Assembly (NCBI RefSeq): GCF_024752305.1 | Contig: NZ_JANTHX010000007.1 | Span: 526,306-590,305 of the forward strand | Source of the DNA: Protaetiibacter mangrovi | GTDB taxonomy: Bacteria > Actinomycetota > Actinomycetes > Actinomycetales > Microbacteriaceae | Length of the DNA stretch: 64,000 nt | Direction of reading: 5' to 3' | Shown here: piece by piece, positions 35,858 through 44,467 of the stretch | Layout: each line of letters begins with the position of its first letter | Position numbering within the stretch: the first letter of the stretch is position 1 | Made by a program: the position numbers and the translations under genes | The notes under the pieces: model-generated | The model's database searches: none | What the model was told of the DNA's origin: nothing | What the model saw: the letters and a program-made list of their open reading frames with translations, nothing else

Positions 35858-36666
35858 GGGTAGTTCGGGGCGGCCGGGTAGCCGAAGAACTCTTCCAGAG
35901 TCTGCACGCCCGTGTCGTGCATCTCGGTGGCGAGCGCGACGCCGACGTAGCGCACGTGCCACGGCTCGTACTGGTAGCCGGTCACATCCGTCTTGCCGTC
36001 GGGGTAGCGCACGATGAACCCGTACTCCCAGGAGTGCGCCGCGAGCCACTGGCCCTGCGGAGTCTGGCCGAAGCAGATCTGCAGCGAGCAGTTCGCGGGC
36101 TTCGCGGAGATGTCCATGACCCATCCGGTCTGGTGCTCGCTGTAGCCGGGGCGCGCGGTGAGGGTGTCGTTGCCGGTGTAGATCTGCTGCTGCGTCTGGT
36201 AGCTGCGGTAGGCGGACTGCGACTGCATCTCGAGCCCGGTCTCGGCGGTGAACGCGGCGAACATCTGCTCGAGGTGGTCGGCGGCCTCGGGCCGCATCCG
36301 GGGCTCGTAGACGTACGGCACGTTCACGACGCGCAGCTCGGGCGCGTAGTCGGCGGGCTGCAGAGGGTTCAGCTTGTTGACGATCACCCAGGGGCTGGTG
36401 GGGTCGGTGAGCGAGTACTGCGCCCGGTCGAACGTCGGGGTGGGCGTCGGCGTCGGGGTGGGGGTGGGGGTCTCGGATGCCGTGGGCGTCTCGCTCGGAA
36501 CCGGGGCCGGCGTCGACGGACTCATCAGCATCACGATCGCCACGACGAGCGCCGCGATCACCACGATCGCGAGCGCCATGAGGAGCACGAAACGGCGGCG
36601 TCGACGCACCCGCTCGGACACCCGTCGGGAGGCGCGCGTGGGGGGCTGCGGGGCGGTCTCGGACAT
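35854..36666 (-). CDS. VanY-type D-alanyl-D-alanine carboxypeptidase
   Basis: A 270-residue membrane-anchored peptidase. One helix (about residues 26-48) is followed by a Thr-Pro repeat linker (60-78), then the VanY domain with zinc ligands H178 and D185 in SEHQTGWVMD and a third ligand in EPWHVRYVG. It trims the terminal D-Ala of peptidoglycan stem peptides outside the cell. Its stop overlaps that of pgm: the palindrome CTAG serves as TAG on both strands. A CebR-type operator half a promoter length upstream (36717-36728) may influence it. Confidence 0.9.
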   Translation of the reverse strand: MSETAPQPPTRASRRVSERVRRRRRFVLLMALAIVVIAALVVAIVMLMSPSTPAPVPSETPTASETPTPTPTPTPTPTFDRAQYSLTDPTSPWVIVNKLNPLQPADYAPELRVVNVPYVYEPRMRPEAADHLEQMFAAFTAETGLEMQSQSAYRSYQTQQQIYTGNDTLTARPGYSEHQTGWVMDISAKPANCSLQICFGQTPQGQWLAAHSWEYGFIVRYPDGKTDVTGYQYEPWHVRYVGVALATEMHDTGVQTLEEFFGYPAAPNYP

Positions 36667-36716
36667 CGCGGATCAGCCTACGACGTGCCCGCCGTGCGCT
36701 CGCCCGGAGCCCCCGT

Positions 36717-36728
36717 GGGAGCGCTCTC
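36717..36728. promoter_or_regulatory. CebR-type operator, distal copy
   Basis: GGGAGCGCTCTC, one base from the perfect palindrome of the CebR box. Its centre is 134 bp from the main operator at 36847-36866 and 51 bases upstream of the VanY-like start. It could be an auxiliary site for looping or act on the VanY-like gene. Confidence 0.6.
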
Positions 36729-36805
36729 TCGCGTGTCGAACGAGCGGTCTACCTTGCGCTGACCGGGACTTCTTCAGCTTTACCATTTCGTTGCCGAAAT
36801 CCGTG

Positions 36806-36835
36806 TTGACAGCCGTCCCGGGGCGTGCGTATCGT
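36806..36835 (+). promoter_or_regulatory. Promoter of the ceb operon
   Basis: A consensus -35 TTGACA (36806-36811), an 18-base spacer and TATCGT (36830-36835). Both main CebR-type palindromes lie just downstream, so repression would block initiation or early elongation. Confidence 0.7.
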
Positions 36836-36846
36836 GGCCTCCGATT

Positions 36847-36866
36847 TCGTGGGAGCGCTCCCACGA
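36847..36866. promoter_or_regulatory. CebR-type operator, main copy
   Basis: TCGTGGGAGCGCTCCCACGA, a perfect 20-bp palindrome containing the TGGGAGCGCTCCCA box known for Streptomyces CebR. It starts 11 bases after the -10 of the ceb promoter. Confidence 0.88.
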
Positions 36867-36873
36867 CCTGAAC

Positions 36874-36889
36874 GTGGGAGCGCTCTCAC
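36874..36889. promoter_or_regulatory. CebR-type operator, second proximal copy
   Basis: GTGGGAGCGCTCTCAC, a 16-bp palindrome with one mismatched pair. Its centre is 25 bp from that of the main operator, suggesting two dimers bound side by side. Confidence 0.82.
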
Positions 36890-36926
36890 AGAGATCATCC
36901 CCATCCACGCACACAAAGGAGTGACC

Positions 36927-38240
36927 GTGAAGTTCTCACGACGCACCGCCACTGTTGCTGCGATCGCCGGTACCGCCTCCCTGGCCCTGGTTCTCTCCGG
37001 GTGCTCCACGGGCGGAGACGGCGGCTCCGGCGACGAGCAGATCACGCTGACGATCACCACGTTCGGCACCATGGGTCTCGACGACCTGTACGCGCAGTAC
37101 GAGGCCGATCACCCGAACATCAAGATCGAGGCCACCAACATCGACACGGGCGGCAACGCGCTGACCGACTGGAAGACGAAGCAGGCCTCCGGTGGCCTGC
37201 CCGACGTCCAGGCCGTCGAAGAGGGCTGGCTCGGTTCGGTCATGGAGGTGTCCGACACCTTCACCGACCTGCGCGACTACGGTGCCGACGACATCAAGGA
37301 CCGCTGGGTCGACTGGAAGGTCGGCCAGGCGACCGACCCCGACGGCCGCATCATCGGCTACGGCACGGACATCGGACCGGAGGGCCTCTGCTACAACGGC
37401 AAGCTCTTCGAGGCCGCTGGCCTCCCGAGCGACCGCGACTCCGTCGCCGAGCTGTTCGGTGGCGACGACGCCTCGTGGGACAAGTTCTTCGAGGTCGGCA
37501 AGCAGTACCACGACGCCACCGGCAAGGCCTTCTACGACCAGTCGGGCTTCATCTGGAACGCGTTCGTGAACGAGCAGGCCGAGGGCTACTACAAGAAGGA
37601 CGGCTCGCTCAACGTCGAGGACAACGCGACGCTGAAGAACTTCTGGATGCAGCTCGCCGACGCGCAGCAGGCGGGCCTCTCCGCCAACCAGGCCCAGTGG
37701 GACTGGGGTAAGGGTCAGGCCTTCGTCGACGGCACCTTCGCCGTCTTCGTCTGCCCCGGCTGGATGCTCGGCGTCGTCAAGGGCAACACCGAGTCGGCGG
37801 GCGGCGACGCCTCCACCGGCTGGGACTTCGCCGACGTCTTCCCCGGCGGCGCTGCGAACTGGGGTGGCTCGTTCCTGACGGTGCCCACCACGTCGAAGCA
37901 CCCGAAGGAGGCCGCGGAGCTCGCCGCCTGGCTGACCGACACGCAGCAGGAGGTGGCCGCCTTCCAGGCTGCCGGAACCTTCCCGAGCGTGAAGGCCGCC
38001 CAGACCGACGCCGGTGTGACCGGTGAGAGCGACCTGACGAAGTTCTTCAACAACGCGCCCGTCGGCGAGATCCTCGGATCCCGCGCGGAGGGTGTGGTCG
38101 CCCAGTTCAAGGGTCCGGATGACGCCGTGATCCAGGAGCAGGTCTTCGGTCCGTCGCGGACGGCGCTCGACGCCGGCACCGCCGACGGCGAGACCACCTG
38201 GAACCAGGCGATCGACGCGCTCCACCAGCTGGTGGGCTGA
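36927..38240 (+). CDS. cebE: Cellobiose/cello-oligosaccharide-binding lipoprotein CebE-like
   Basis: A 437-residue solute-binding protein with a lipobox (LSGC, lipidated C26) after a short signal peptide. The GTG at 36927 is fixed by AAAGGAG five bases upstream. Aromatic residues in the ligand region (SGFIWNAFVNEQAEGYY, NQAQWDWGKGQAF) fit a gluco-oligosaccharide binder. Order and operators match the Streptomyces cebR-cebEFG-bglC locus, so cellobiose or cellotriose is the likely ligand. A large hairpin separates it from the permease gene. Confidence 0.88.
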   Translation: MKFSRRTATVAAIAGTASLALVLSGCSTGGDGGSGDEQITLTITTFGTMGLDDLYAQYEADHPNIKIEATNIDTGGNALTDWKTKQASGGLPDVQAVEEGWLGSVMEVSDTFTDLRDYGADDIKDRWVDWKVGQATDPDGRIIGYGTDIGPEGLCYNGKLFEAAGLPSDRDSVAELFGGDDASWDKFFEVGKQYHDATGKAFYDQSGFIWNAFVNEQAEGYYKKDGSLNVEDNATLKNFWMQLADAQQAGLSANQAQWDWGKGQAFVDGTFAVFVCPGWMLGVVKGNTESAGGDASTGWDFADVFPGGAANWGGSFLTVPTTSKHPKEAAELAAWLTDTQQEVAAFQAAGTFPSVKAAQTDAGVTGESDLTKFFNNAPVGEILGSRAEGVVAQFKGPDDAVIQEQVFGPSRTALDAGTADGETTWNQAIDALHQLVG

Positions 38241-38258
38241 CCCGAACGCACCATCCGA

Positions 38259-38300
38259 GCGAGGCCCCCTGGAGCGGCACGCCCCTCCGGGGGGCCTCGC
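38259..38300 (+). terminator. Stem-loop between cebE and cebF
   Basis: An 11-bp perfect outer stem (38259-38269 with 38290-38300) plus an inner GGAG/CTCC helix, 19 bases after the cebE stop. There is no U-tract, so it probably protects cebE mRNA or causes partial termination before the permease genes. Confidence 0.6.
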
Positions 38301-38330
38301 CTCTGACCGAACGAGACGAAGAAGCACCCG

Positions 38331-39371
38331 ATGACCACGTCACCCACTGGACTGCGGCGGACGGCCCGCGCGCCGCTGACCTTCGGACAGCGCCTGAACC
38401 GCGCCGACCAGAAGTACTCGCCGTACCTCTACGTCGCGCCGTTCTTCCTGCTGTTCGCCCTCATCGGCCTCTTCCCGCTCGTCTACACCTTCGTCGTCTC
38501 GCTCAACGACTGGGACCTGCTGCGCGGCTCGGGCGACTGGATCGGCTTCCAGAACTACGTCACCGAGCTCACCGGCCCGGGCTTCTGGAACTCGCTGCGC
38601 AACACCTTCGGGATCTTCCTGCTGTCGGCGATCCCGCAGCTCATCGGCGCCACCTTCATCGCGGCCGTGCTCGACCAGAACCTGCGCGCGCAGTCGTTCT
38701 GGCGCCTGAGCGTGCTGCTGCCCTACATCGTCACCCCCGTCGCGGTGGCCCTCATCTTCTCGAGCCTGTTCTCGGAGCAGTACGGACTCGTCAACAACGT
38801 GCTCGCGAACTTCGGCATCGACCCGGTGCTGTGGAAGCACGACACCTTCGCCGGCCAGTTCGCGATCGCGACCATGGTCAACTGGCGCTGGACCGGCTAC
38901 AACGCCCTCATCCTGCTCGCGGCCATGCAGGCGGTGCCGACCGAGCTGTACGAGTCGGCCTCCCTCGACGGCGCCGGACGCGTGCGCCGCTTCTTCTCGA
39001 TCACGCTGCCGAGCATCCGCCCGACCTTCGTGTTCGTCATCATCACCGCCACCATCGGCGGGCTGCAGATCTTCACCGAGCCGAAGCTGTTCGACGCGAC
39101 GAGCGCGGTGCCGGGCGGCGCGTACCACCAGTACGAGACCACGACCCTCTACATCTGGAACCTGGCGTTCAACCAGGACCACTTCGGGCGCGCATCCGCC
39201 GTCGCGTTCATGCTGCTCATCATCATCGTGCTGATCGGGCTCGTGAACTACGCGATCACGCGCAGCATCGCCACGGGCGAGACCAAGTCGGCCAAGAAGC
39301 GCCTGGGGCGCTACCGCACCGCCGAGCGCGCCGTCACCCCGTCCGCCGTCCAGATCCGCCAGGAGCGCTGA
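38331..39371 (+). CDS. cebF: Cellobiose ABC permease CebF-like
   Basis: A 346-residue CUT1 permease of the MalF/UgpA type with six predicted helices (first: YLYVAPFFLLFALIGLFPLV) and an EAA loop (YESASLDGAGRVRRFF). It forms the channel together with CebG. The start ATG at 38331 has a purine run but no strong Shine-Dalgarno. The C-terminal 30 residues are basic. No ATPase gene is nearby, as in Streptomyces, where MsiK energises this system. Confidence 0.92.
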   Translation: MTTSPTGLRRTARAPLTFGQRLNRADQKYSPYLYVAPFFLLFALIGLFPLVYTFVVSLNDWDLLRGSGDWIGFQNYVTELTGPGFWNSLRNTFGIFLLSAIPQLIGATFIAAVLDQNLRAQSFWRLSVLLPYIVTPVAVALIFSSLFSEQYGLVNNVLANFGIDPVLWKHDTFAGQFAIATMVNWRWTGYNALILLAAMQAVPTELYESASLDGAGRVRRFFSITLPSIRPTFVFVIITATIGGLQIFTEPKLFDATSAVPGGAYHQYETTTLYIWNLAFNQDHFGRASAVAFMLLIIIVLIGLVNYAITRSIATGETKSAKKRLGRYRTAERAVTPSAVQIRQER

Positions 39372-39374
39372 GCC

Positions 39375-40247
39375 ATGACGACCGCAACCGCACCCCGCCG
39401 CGCGAACCCGGTGCCGCGCCGCCACGGCATCCGGGGCCAGAAACCCGGATGGCTCACCTACACGATCCTCGCCATCTGGTTCACCGTCAGCGCCTACCCG
39501 CTGTGGTGGTCGTTCGTGGCCGGGTCGAGCGACACGACCGTGCTCACCTCGAAGTTCCCGCCGCTCATCCCGGGCGGCAAGTTCCTCGAGAACGCCTCCG
39601 AGGTGTTCGCCACCATCGACTTCTGGAAGGCGCTCGGCAACAGCGTCATCGTCGCGGGGGCCATCACCGTCTCGGTGCTGTTCTTCTCGACGCTCGCCGG
39701 CTACGCCTTCGCGAAGCTGCGCTTCCGGGGACGCAACGGCCTGCTGCTGTTCGTCATCCTGACGCTCGCGATCCCGACCCAGCTCGGCATCATCCCGCTG
39801 TTCATCCTCATGAAGCAGTTCGGGTGGACCGGCTCGCTCGGCGCGATCATCGTGCCGACGCTCGTCACCGCGTTCGGCGTGTTCTTCATGCGCCAGTACC
39901 TGGTCGACGTGATCCCCGACGAGCTCATCGAGGCGGCGCGCATGGACGGCGCCAACCAGATCCGCACCTTCTGGCACGTGGGCGTCCCCGCTGCCCGACC
40001 GGCGATGGCCGTGCTCGGCCTGTTCACGTTCATGACGGCGTGGACCGACTACCTGTGGCCCCTCATCGTCGCCGGCTCGAATCCGACGCTCCAGGTGGCG
40101 CTCAGCCAACTGCAGTCGGCGAAGTACGTGAACTACACGATCGTGCTCGCGGGTGCCGTGCTCGCGACGATCCCCCTGCTGATCCTGTTCTTCTTCGCCG
40201 GCCGACTGCTCGTCTCGGGCATCATGGCCGGGGCGGTGAAGGGCTGA
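39375..40247 (+). CDS. cebG: Cellobiose ABC permease CebG-like
   Basis: A 290-residue MalG-type permease with six predicted helices and the EAA loop IEAARMDGANQIRTFW. The ATG lies three bases after the cebF stop with AGGAG upstream. Its stop overlaps the GH1 start (TGATG). It pairs with CebF for cellobiose uptake. Confidence 0.92.
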   Translation: MTTATAPRRANPVPRRHGIRGQKPGWLTYTILAIWFTVSAYPLWWSFVAGSSDTTVLTSKFPPLIPGGKFLENASEVFATIDFWKALGNSVIVAGAITVSVLFFSTLAGYAFAKLRFRGRNGLLLFVILTLAIPTQLGIIPLFILMKQFGWTGSLGAIIVPTLVTAFGVFFMRQYLVDVIPDELIEAARMDGANQIRTFWHVGVPAARPAMAVLGLFTFMTAWTDYLWPLIVAGSNPTLQVALSQLQSAKYVNYTIVLAGAVLATIPLLILFFFAGRLLVSGIMAGAVKG

Positions 40248-41668
40248 TGGCCCTCGACCTGCCGGACGACTTCACCTGGCCGTCCGGGTTCCTGTGGGGT
40301 GCCGCGACCGCGGCGGCCCAGGTGGAGGGCGCCGCGCACGAAGACGGCAAGCTCGACTCGATCTGGGACCACTTCGCCCGCATCCCGGGCAACGTCGCGC
40401 ACGGCGACACCCCCGAGAAGGCCGTCGACCACTACCACCGGATGCCGCAGGACGTGCGGCTGATGACCGAGCTCGGACTCGACTCGTACCGCTTCTCGGT
40501 GAGCTGGGCGCGCGTGAAGCCGGCCGACGGACCCGTGAACCGGGCGGGACTCGACTTCTACAGTCGGCTCGTCGACGAACTGCTCGAGCACGGCATCCTG
40601 CCCTGGCTCACGCTCTACCACTGGGACCTGCCCCAGGCGGTCGAGGAGACCGGCGGATGGGCGAACCGCGACACGGCGCACCGCTTCCTCGACTACACGA
40701 TCGCGGTGCACGAGGCCCTCGGCGACCGCGTCGACCACTGGACGACGTTCAACGAGCCGCTCTGCTCCTCGCTCATCGGCTACGCGGGCGGCGAGCACGC
40801 ACCCGGGCGCCAGGAGCCGCGGGCCGGTCTCGCGGCGCTGCACCACCAGCACCTCGCGCACGGCCTCGCCGTGCAGGAGCTGCGGGCGCGGGGGGCCGGG
40901 CAGCTCGGCATCACGCTCAACCTCACCAACGCGGTGCCGAACGACCCGAGCGATCCGGTCGACCTCGACGCCGCCCGCAGGCTCGACGCGCTCTGGAACC
41001 GGGCCTACCTCGAGCCGATCCTGCTCGGGGCCTACCCGGCCGACTTCCTCGAGGACGTCTCGGCGCACCGCTTCGACGAGCTCGTGCACGACGGCGACCT
41101 GCAGACCATCCACCAGCCGATCGACTTCCTCGGCGTGAACCACTACCACGACGACAACGTGTCCGGGCATCCGCTGCCCGCGGGCCACCCCCGGGGGCTC
41201 GCCCCGACCGACAAGCCCACCTCGTCGTGGTTCGTCGGCTCGGAGTTCCTGACCACCCCGAGCCGGCACCTGCCGCAGACGGCGATGGGCTGGGAGATCA
41301 ACCCCGACGGACTGCGGCACCTGCTGGTGCGCCTGGGGCGGGAGTACCCGCAGCTCCCGCCCCTCTACATCACCGAGAACGGGTCGGCCTGGGACGACGT
41401 GGTCGCCCCCGACGGAGCGGTGCACGACGTCGAGCGCGTCGCGTTCCTCGAGGACCACCTGCGCGCGGTCGCGCAGGCGATCGTCGAGGGGGCGGATGTG
41501 CGCGGGTACTTCGCGTGGTCGCTCATGGACAACTTCGAGTGGGCGTGGGGGTACGAGAAGCGCTTCGGGGTCGTCTACGTCGACTACGAGACCCAGGAGC
41601 GCATCGTGAAGGACTCGGGCCGGAGGTTCGCCGAGGTGGCCGCCGCCGCGCGTACCCTCGCCCCATAG
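40247..41668 (+). CDS. bglC: GH1 beta-glucosidase
   Basis: A 473-residue family 1 glycoside hydrolase. The acid/base E170 (TFNEPL) and nucleophile E377 (ITENGS) are intact, and the N-terminal FLWGAATAAAQVEGA is characteristic. It should split imported cellobiose to glucose in the cytoplasm, as BglC does in Streptomyces. No signal peptide is seen. It is translationally coupled to cebG and followed after 36 bases by the cebR gene. Confidence 0.95.
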   Translation: MALDLPDDFTWPSGFLWGAATAAAQVEGAAHEDGKLDSIWDHFARIPGNVAHGDTPEKAVDHYHRMPQDVRLMTELGLDSYRFSVSWARVKPADGPVNRAGLDFYSRLVDELLEHGILPWLTLYHWDLPQAVEETGGWANRDTAHRFLDYTIAVHEALGDRVDHWTTFNEPLCSSLIGYAGGEHAPGRQEPRAGLAALHHQHLAHGLAVQELRARGAGQLGITLNLTNAVPNDPSDPVDLDAARRLDALWNRAYLEPILLGAYPADFLEDVSAHRFDELVHDGDLQTIHQPIDFLGVNHYHDDNVSGHPLPAGHPRGLAPTDKPTSSWFVGSEFLTTPSRHLPQTAMGWEINPDGLRHLLVRLGREYPQLPPLYITENGSAWDDVVAPDGAVHDVERVAFLEDHLRAVAQAIVEGADVRGYFAWSLMDNFEWAWGYEKRFGVVYVDYETQERIVKDSGRRFAEVAAAARTLAP

Positions 41669-41704
41669 GATGAACGGGCCGATCCCGGCCAGGAGGACCC
41701 CCCG

Positions 41705-42721
41705 ATGACCCCGGAACAGCAAGGAAGCGCTCCGACCCTCGAGCAGGTCGCGAAGGCTGCCGGCGTGTCGCGGTCCACCGTGTCGCGGGTCATCAACGAT
41801 TCCCCGAAGGTGACGCCGGAGGCGCTCGCGGCGGTGCGGCAGGCCATCGAGGAGCTCGGCTACGTGCCCAACCGCGCCGCCCGCATCCTGGCGAGCCGCC
41901 GCACCCAGTCGATCGCCCTGGTGATCCCCGAGAACACGGCCCGGTTCTTCGCCGACCCCTACTTCGCCACCGTCGTGCAGGGCATCGCGATGTACCTCTC
42001 CGACACCGACTACACGCTCAGCCTGCTGATCGCCGCCGAGAAGGACGGCGAGAAGACCCGGCGCTACCTGCAGGCCGGCAACGTCGACGGGGCGCTCATC
42101 CTGTCGCACCACTCCGACGACCGCTCGTACACCCAGCTCGCGCGCTCGATCCCGGTGGTGTTCGGCGGGCGCCCGATGAGCCAGGAGGGCTCGGAGGCGT
42201 ACTACATCGACGTCGACAACGTCGAGGCGGCCCGCAACGTCACGCGCCGGCTCATCGAGAACGGCCGCCGCCGGATCGCGACGATCGCGGGACCCGCCGA
42301 CATGTCGGCCGGACTCGACCGCCTCGAGGGCTGGCGCCAGGCGCTCGACGCGGCCGGCATCCCCACCCACCTCGTCGAGCACGGCGACTTCAGCCCCGCG
42401 GGGGGCGAGGCTGCCATGCGCCGCCTGCTCGAACGCGGCGAGGAGATCGACGGCGTCTTCGCCGCGAGCTCGCTCATGGCCCAGGGTGCGCTCAACGTAC
42501 TGCGCAGCCACGGCAGGTCGGTGCCGCACGACCTCGGGCTCGTGACCTTCGACAACGACTACGCCGCGCAGTCCTCGAGCCCGCCGCTGACGACCATCGA
42601 GCAGCCGACCGTCGAGCAGGGACGTCGCATGGTCGACGTGCTGCTGCACCTCATCGACGGCGGAACCGTCTCGCAGATCACGATGATGCCGACCCGCGTC
42701 ATCGAACGCGGGAGCGAGTGA
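41705..42721 (+). CDS. cebR: LacI family regulator CebR-like
   Basis: A 338-residue LacI regulator. The N-terminal HTH is LEQVAKAAGVSRSTVSRVIN, the hinge helix contains PNRAARILASRR, and the sensor domain follows (SIALVIPENTARFFADPYFA). The position after bglC and the TGGGAGCGCTCCCA sites in front of cebE identify it as a cellobiose-responsive repressor. The ATG has AGGAGG upstream. There is no separate operator before it, so it is likely expressed with the operon and represses itself. Confidence 0.9.
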   Translation: MTPEQQGSAPTLEQVAKAAGVSRSTVSRVINDSPKVTPEALAAVRQAIEELGYVPNRAARILASRRTQSIALVIPENTARFFADPYFATVVQGIAMYLSDTDYTLSLLIAAEKDGEKTRRYLQAGNVDGALILSHHSDDRSYTQLARSIPVVFGGRPMSQEGSEAYYIDVDNVEAARNVTRRLIENGRRRIATIAGPADMSAGLDRLEGWRQALDAAGIPTHLVEHGDFSPAGGEAAMRRLLERGEEIDGVFAASSLMAQGALNVLRSHGRSVPHDLGLVTFDNDYAAQSSSPPLTTIEQPTVEQGRRMVDVLLHLIDGGTVSQITMMPTRVIERGSE

Positions 42722-42728
42722 CCCGGCT

Positions 42729-42866
42729 CGGCATCCCAAATCAAGGAGTCCGGCATCCCGAATCAAGGAACTCGTGTGACGGATGTTGCGGACGTTGCGC
42801 CTGCGTTGCTCTTCCGCCGTCGCGTCCTTGACTTCGGTTGCTCGACTCCTTGATTTGGGCTGCCCG
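42729..42866. repeat. Nested four-copy inverted repeat after cebR
   Basis: Two forward copies of a 22-23-base unit (42729-42750 and 42751-42773, sharing CGGCATCCC, AATCAAGGA) and two inverted copies (about 42824-42838, and 42843-42866). The outer arms 42735-42750 and 42844-42859 match perfectly over 16 bp. The RNA would fold into a long two-part hairpin. No gene is visible in it. It may be a mobile REP-type element, a terminator or a small RNA. Confidence 0.75.
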
Positions 42867-42923
42867 ACCTGGTGAGTCGGGGTGTGCCCGGCGGGGCGCG
42901 GGGGGAACAGCTAGCGTCGGAGG

Positions 42924-43208
42924 ATGACCGATCGCGTCGTCGACCTCCCCGAACGCAGCCGCTTCGTGCTCGAGCGCGACGGGGAGGTGATCGGCAAGGC
43001 CTACTACCGCCGCGAGCCGGGGGTCATCACCTTCACGCACACGGAGGTCGACCCCGCGATCCAGGAGCGCGGGCTCGGCTCGCTGCTCGCGAAGACGGCA
43101 CTCGACACGGTCGCCGCCGAGGAGGGCACCCGGGTGGTCGCGCAGTGCCCCTTCATCGCCGCCTACATCGAGCGGCATCCGGAGTACGCGCCGCTGCTCA
43201 GCCGCTGA
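42924..43208 (+). CDS. Small GNAT-fold N-acetyltransferase (YjdJ/YidJ type)
   Basis: A 94-residue protein of the short GNAT family (PF14542). The acetyl-CoA signature is TEVDPAIQERGLGSLLAKTAL, and the C-terminal VVAQCPFIAAYIERHPEY is typical, including the cysteine found in this subgroup. The substrate is unknown. GGAGG touches the ATG, closer than usual, so translation may be weak or leaderless. Its last 11 bases overlap the convergent membrane-protein gene. Confidence 0.85.
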   Translation: MTDRVVDLPERSRFVLERDGEVIGKAYYRREPGVITFTHTEVDPAIQERGLGSLLAKTALDTVAAEEGTRVVAQCPFIAAYIERHPEYAPLLSR

Positions 43209-44160
43209 TCGCGGCGCGCCGCGCGAGCAGCGCCCGCAGCCCGATCCCGATCCCCGCGATCACCAGGGCGACCGCGATGCGGGGCAGCACGAGCTCGGGC
43301 ATCGTCACGGCGGCGCGGAACACGGCCGCGCCGTAGTCGAGCAGCTCGCCGGGGTCGCGCAGCAGAGCCCGGGATCCGACGGCCGACTGCACGGCGGTCG
43401 CGAGCGCGGGGATCGCCCAGAGCAGCAGCAGACTCGCGACCGCCGCCACGATCCGACCCGGCGTGCGCACGCCGCCCCACGCGATCGCGGCACCGACGAG
43501 CACCGGGGGCGTCCAGGTCACGAGGGGCGCCAGCGTGTACGGCAGCTGGGAGGTCGGACCGACCGCGGCGAGCGCACCCGAGATCCACGAGCCCACCGCG
43601 ATCGCCGCGAGGGTGAGCGCGACGACCGCGCCCGGCACGGGACCGCGCGCGATCAGCCCGAACACGAGCACCCCGCCGAGGATCCCGAACCCGGCGACCG
43701 CGACGCACGCGGCGAGGTAGAACGCGGCCTCCCGGCCGTCCTGCAGGCCGGTGCGCAGCACGTCGACGGCCTGCGCCGTCGCGACGATCTGCACGAACAG
43801 CAACCCGGCGGCCACCGTGAAGGGGGCGGCGCCGGGCAGACGCCCGCGCAGTGCGCGGGCCGCGACCCCCGCGGATGCGGCGCCCACCACGAGGATGCCG
43901 AGCACGAAGGTCACGCTGTACTGGCTGAGCGGCAGCCAGGCGACGGGCATCTGCTCGGGCAGTGCGTCGAACGCCCACAGGTTCTGCAGCGGCAGACGCA
44001 TCCCGGTCAGGATCCAGGGGAGCAGCCCGAGCAGCGCCGCGGCGACCCCGATGCCCAGGCTCGCGAGTGCGCCTCCCCAGCGCGCCGGGCGCCGCACGGG
44101 CGGCTCGGTCTCGGGCCACGGGTTCGTCGGGGGCACGGCGACGGGATCGGTGCTGCTCAC
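43198..44160 (-). CDS. Integral membrane protein of unknown function
   Basis: A 320-residue protein with eight or nine hydrophobic helices after a Pro-rich cytoplasmic start (PPTNPWPETEPPVRRP). I do not recognise a family. There are no charged residues inside the helices that would suggest a transporter mechanism. The GTG at 44160 is preceded by GTGGAA. The small DUF6191-like gene ends 17 bases upstream on the same strand. Its 3' end overlaps the GNAT gene by 11 bases. Confidence 0.6.
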   Translation of the reverse strand: MSSTDPVAVPPTNPWPETEPPVRRPARWGGALASLGIGVAAALLGLLPWILTGMRLPLQNLWAFDALPEQMPVAWLPLSQYSVTFVLGILVVGAASAGVAARALRGRLPGAAPFTVAAGLLFVQIVATAQAVDVLRTGLQDGREAAFYLAACVAVAGFGILGGVLVFGLIARGPVPGAVVALTLAAIAVGSWISGALAAVGPTSQLPYTLAPLVTWTPPVLVGAAIAWGGVRTPGRIVAAVASLLLLWAIPALATAVQSAVGSRALLRDPGELLDYGAAVFRAAVTMPELVLPRIAVALVIAGIGIGLRALLARRAAISG

Positions 44161-44176
44161 CGTTCCACGGTATCCG

Positions 44177-44458
44177 TCAGCGGTCGAGGTCGATCCGCAC
44201 GCGCCCCGCGTCGAGGTCGAGCGGTCCGTCGCCGGGTGCCGGTGCGGGCGCCGGCAGCTCGGTCTCGACCGCCGCGATCTTCTGCGCCTCGTGCTTGGTG
44301 GGGTGGAAGACCTCGTCGGCGAACCCGAATGCGCCGTTGCCCGATCCGCGGCCCTGGTTGGTGCCGCGCAGCTCGATCCAGCCGCGCCACTGCGCGACGG
44401 CGATGGCGCCGACGAACACGGCACCCAGCACGGCCCAGCCCCACCACGGCATGGGCAC
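44177..44458 (-). CDS. Small single-helix membrane protein (DUF6191-like)
   Basis: A 93-residue protein: one N-terminal helix (WWGWAVLGAVFVGAIAVAQW), then a glycine-rich cytoplasmic part with NGAFGFADEVFHPTKHEA and an acidic Pro-rich tail. The segment FADEVFHPTKHEAQ recurs in short actinobacterial proteins annotated DUF6191. Function is unknown. Start is a GTG at 44458; an ATG two codons later is equally possible. It lies between the SGNH gene and the membrane-protein gene on the same strand. Confidence 0.65.
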   Translation of the reverse strand: MPMPWWGWAVLGAVFVGAIAVAQWRGWIELRGTNQGRGSGNGAFGFADEVFHPTKHEAQKIAAVETELPAPAPAPGDGPLDLDAGRVRIDLDR

Positions 44459-44467
44459 CAGGGTACG

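Noticed and set aside
36420-36490. Short tandem GT-rich repeat
   Set aside because: It encodes the Thr-Pro linker of the VanY-like protein and is not an independent repeat element.
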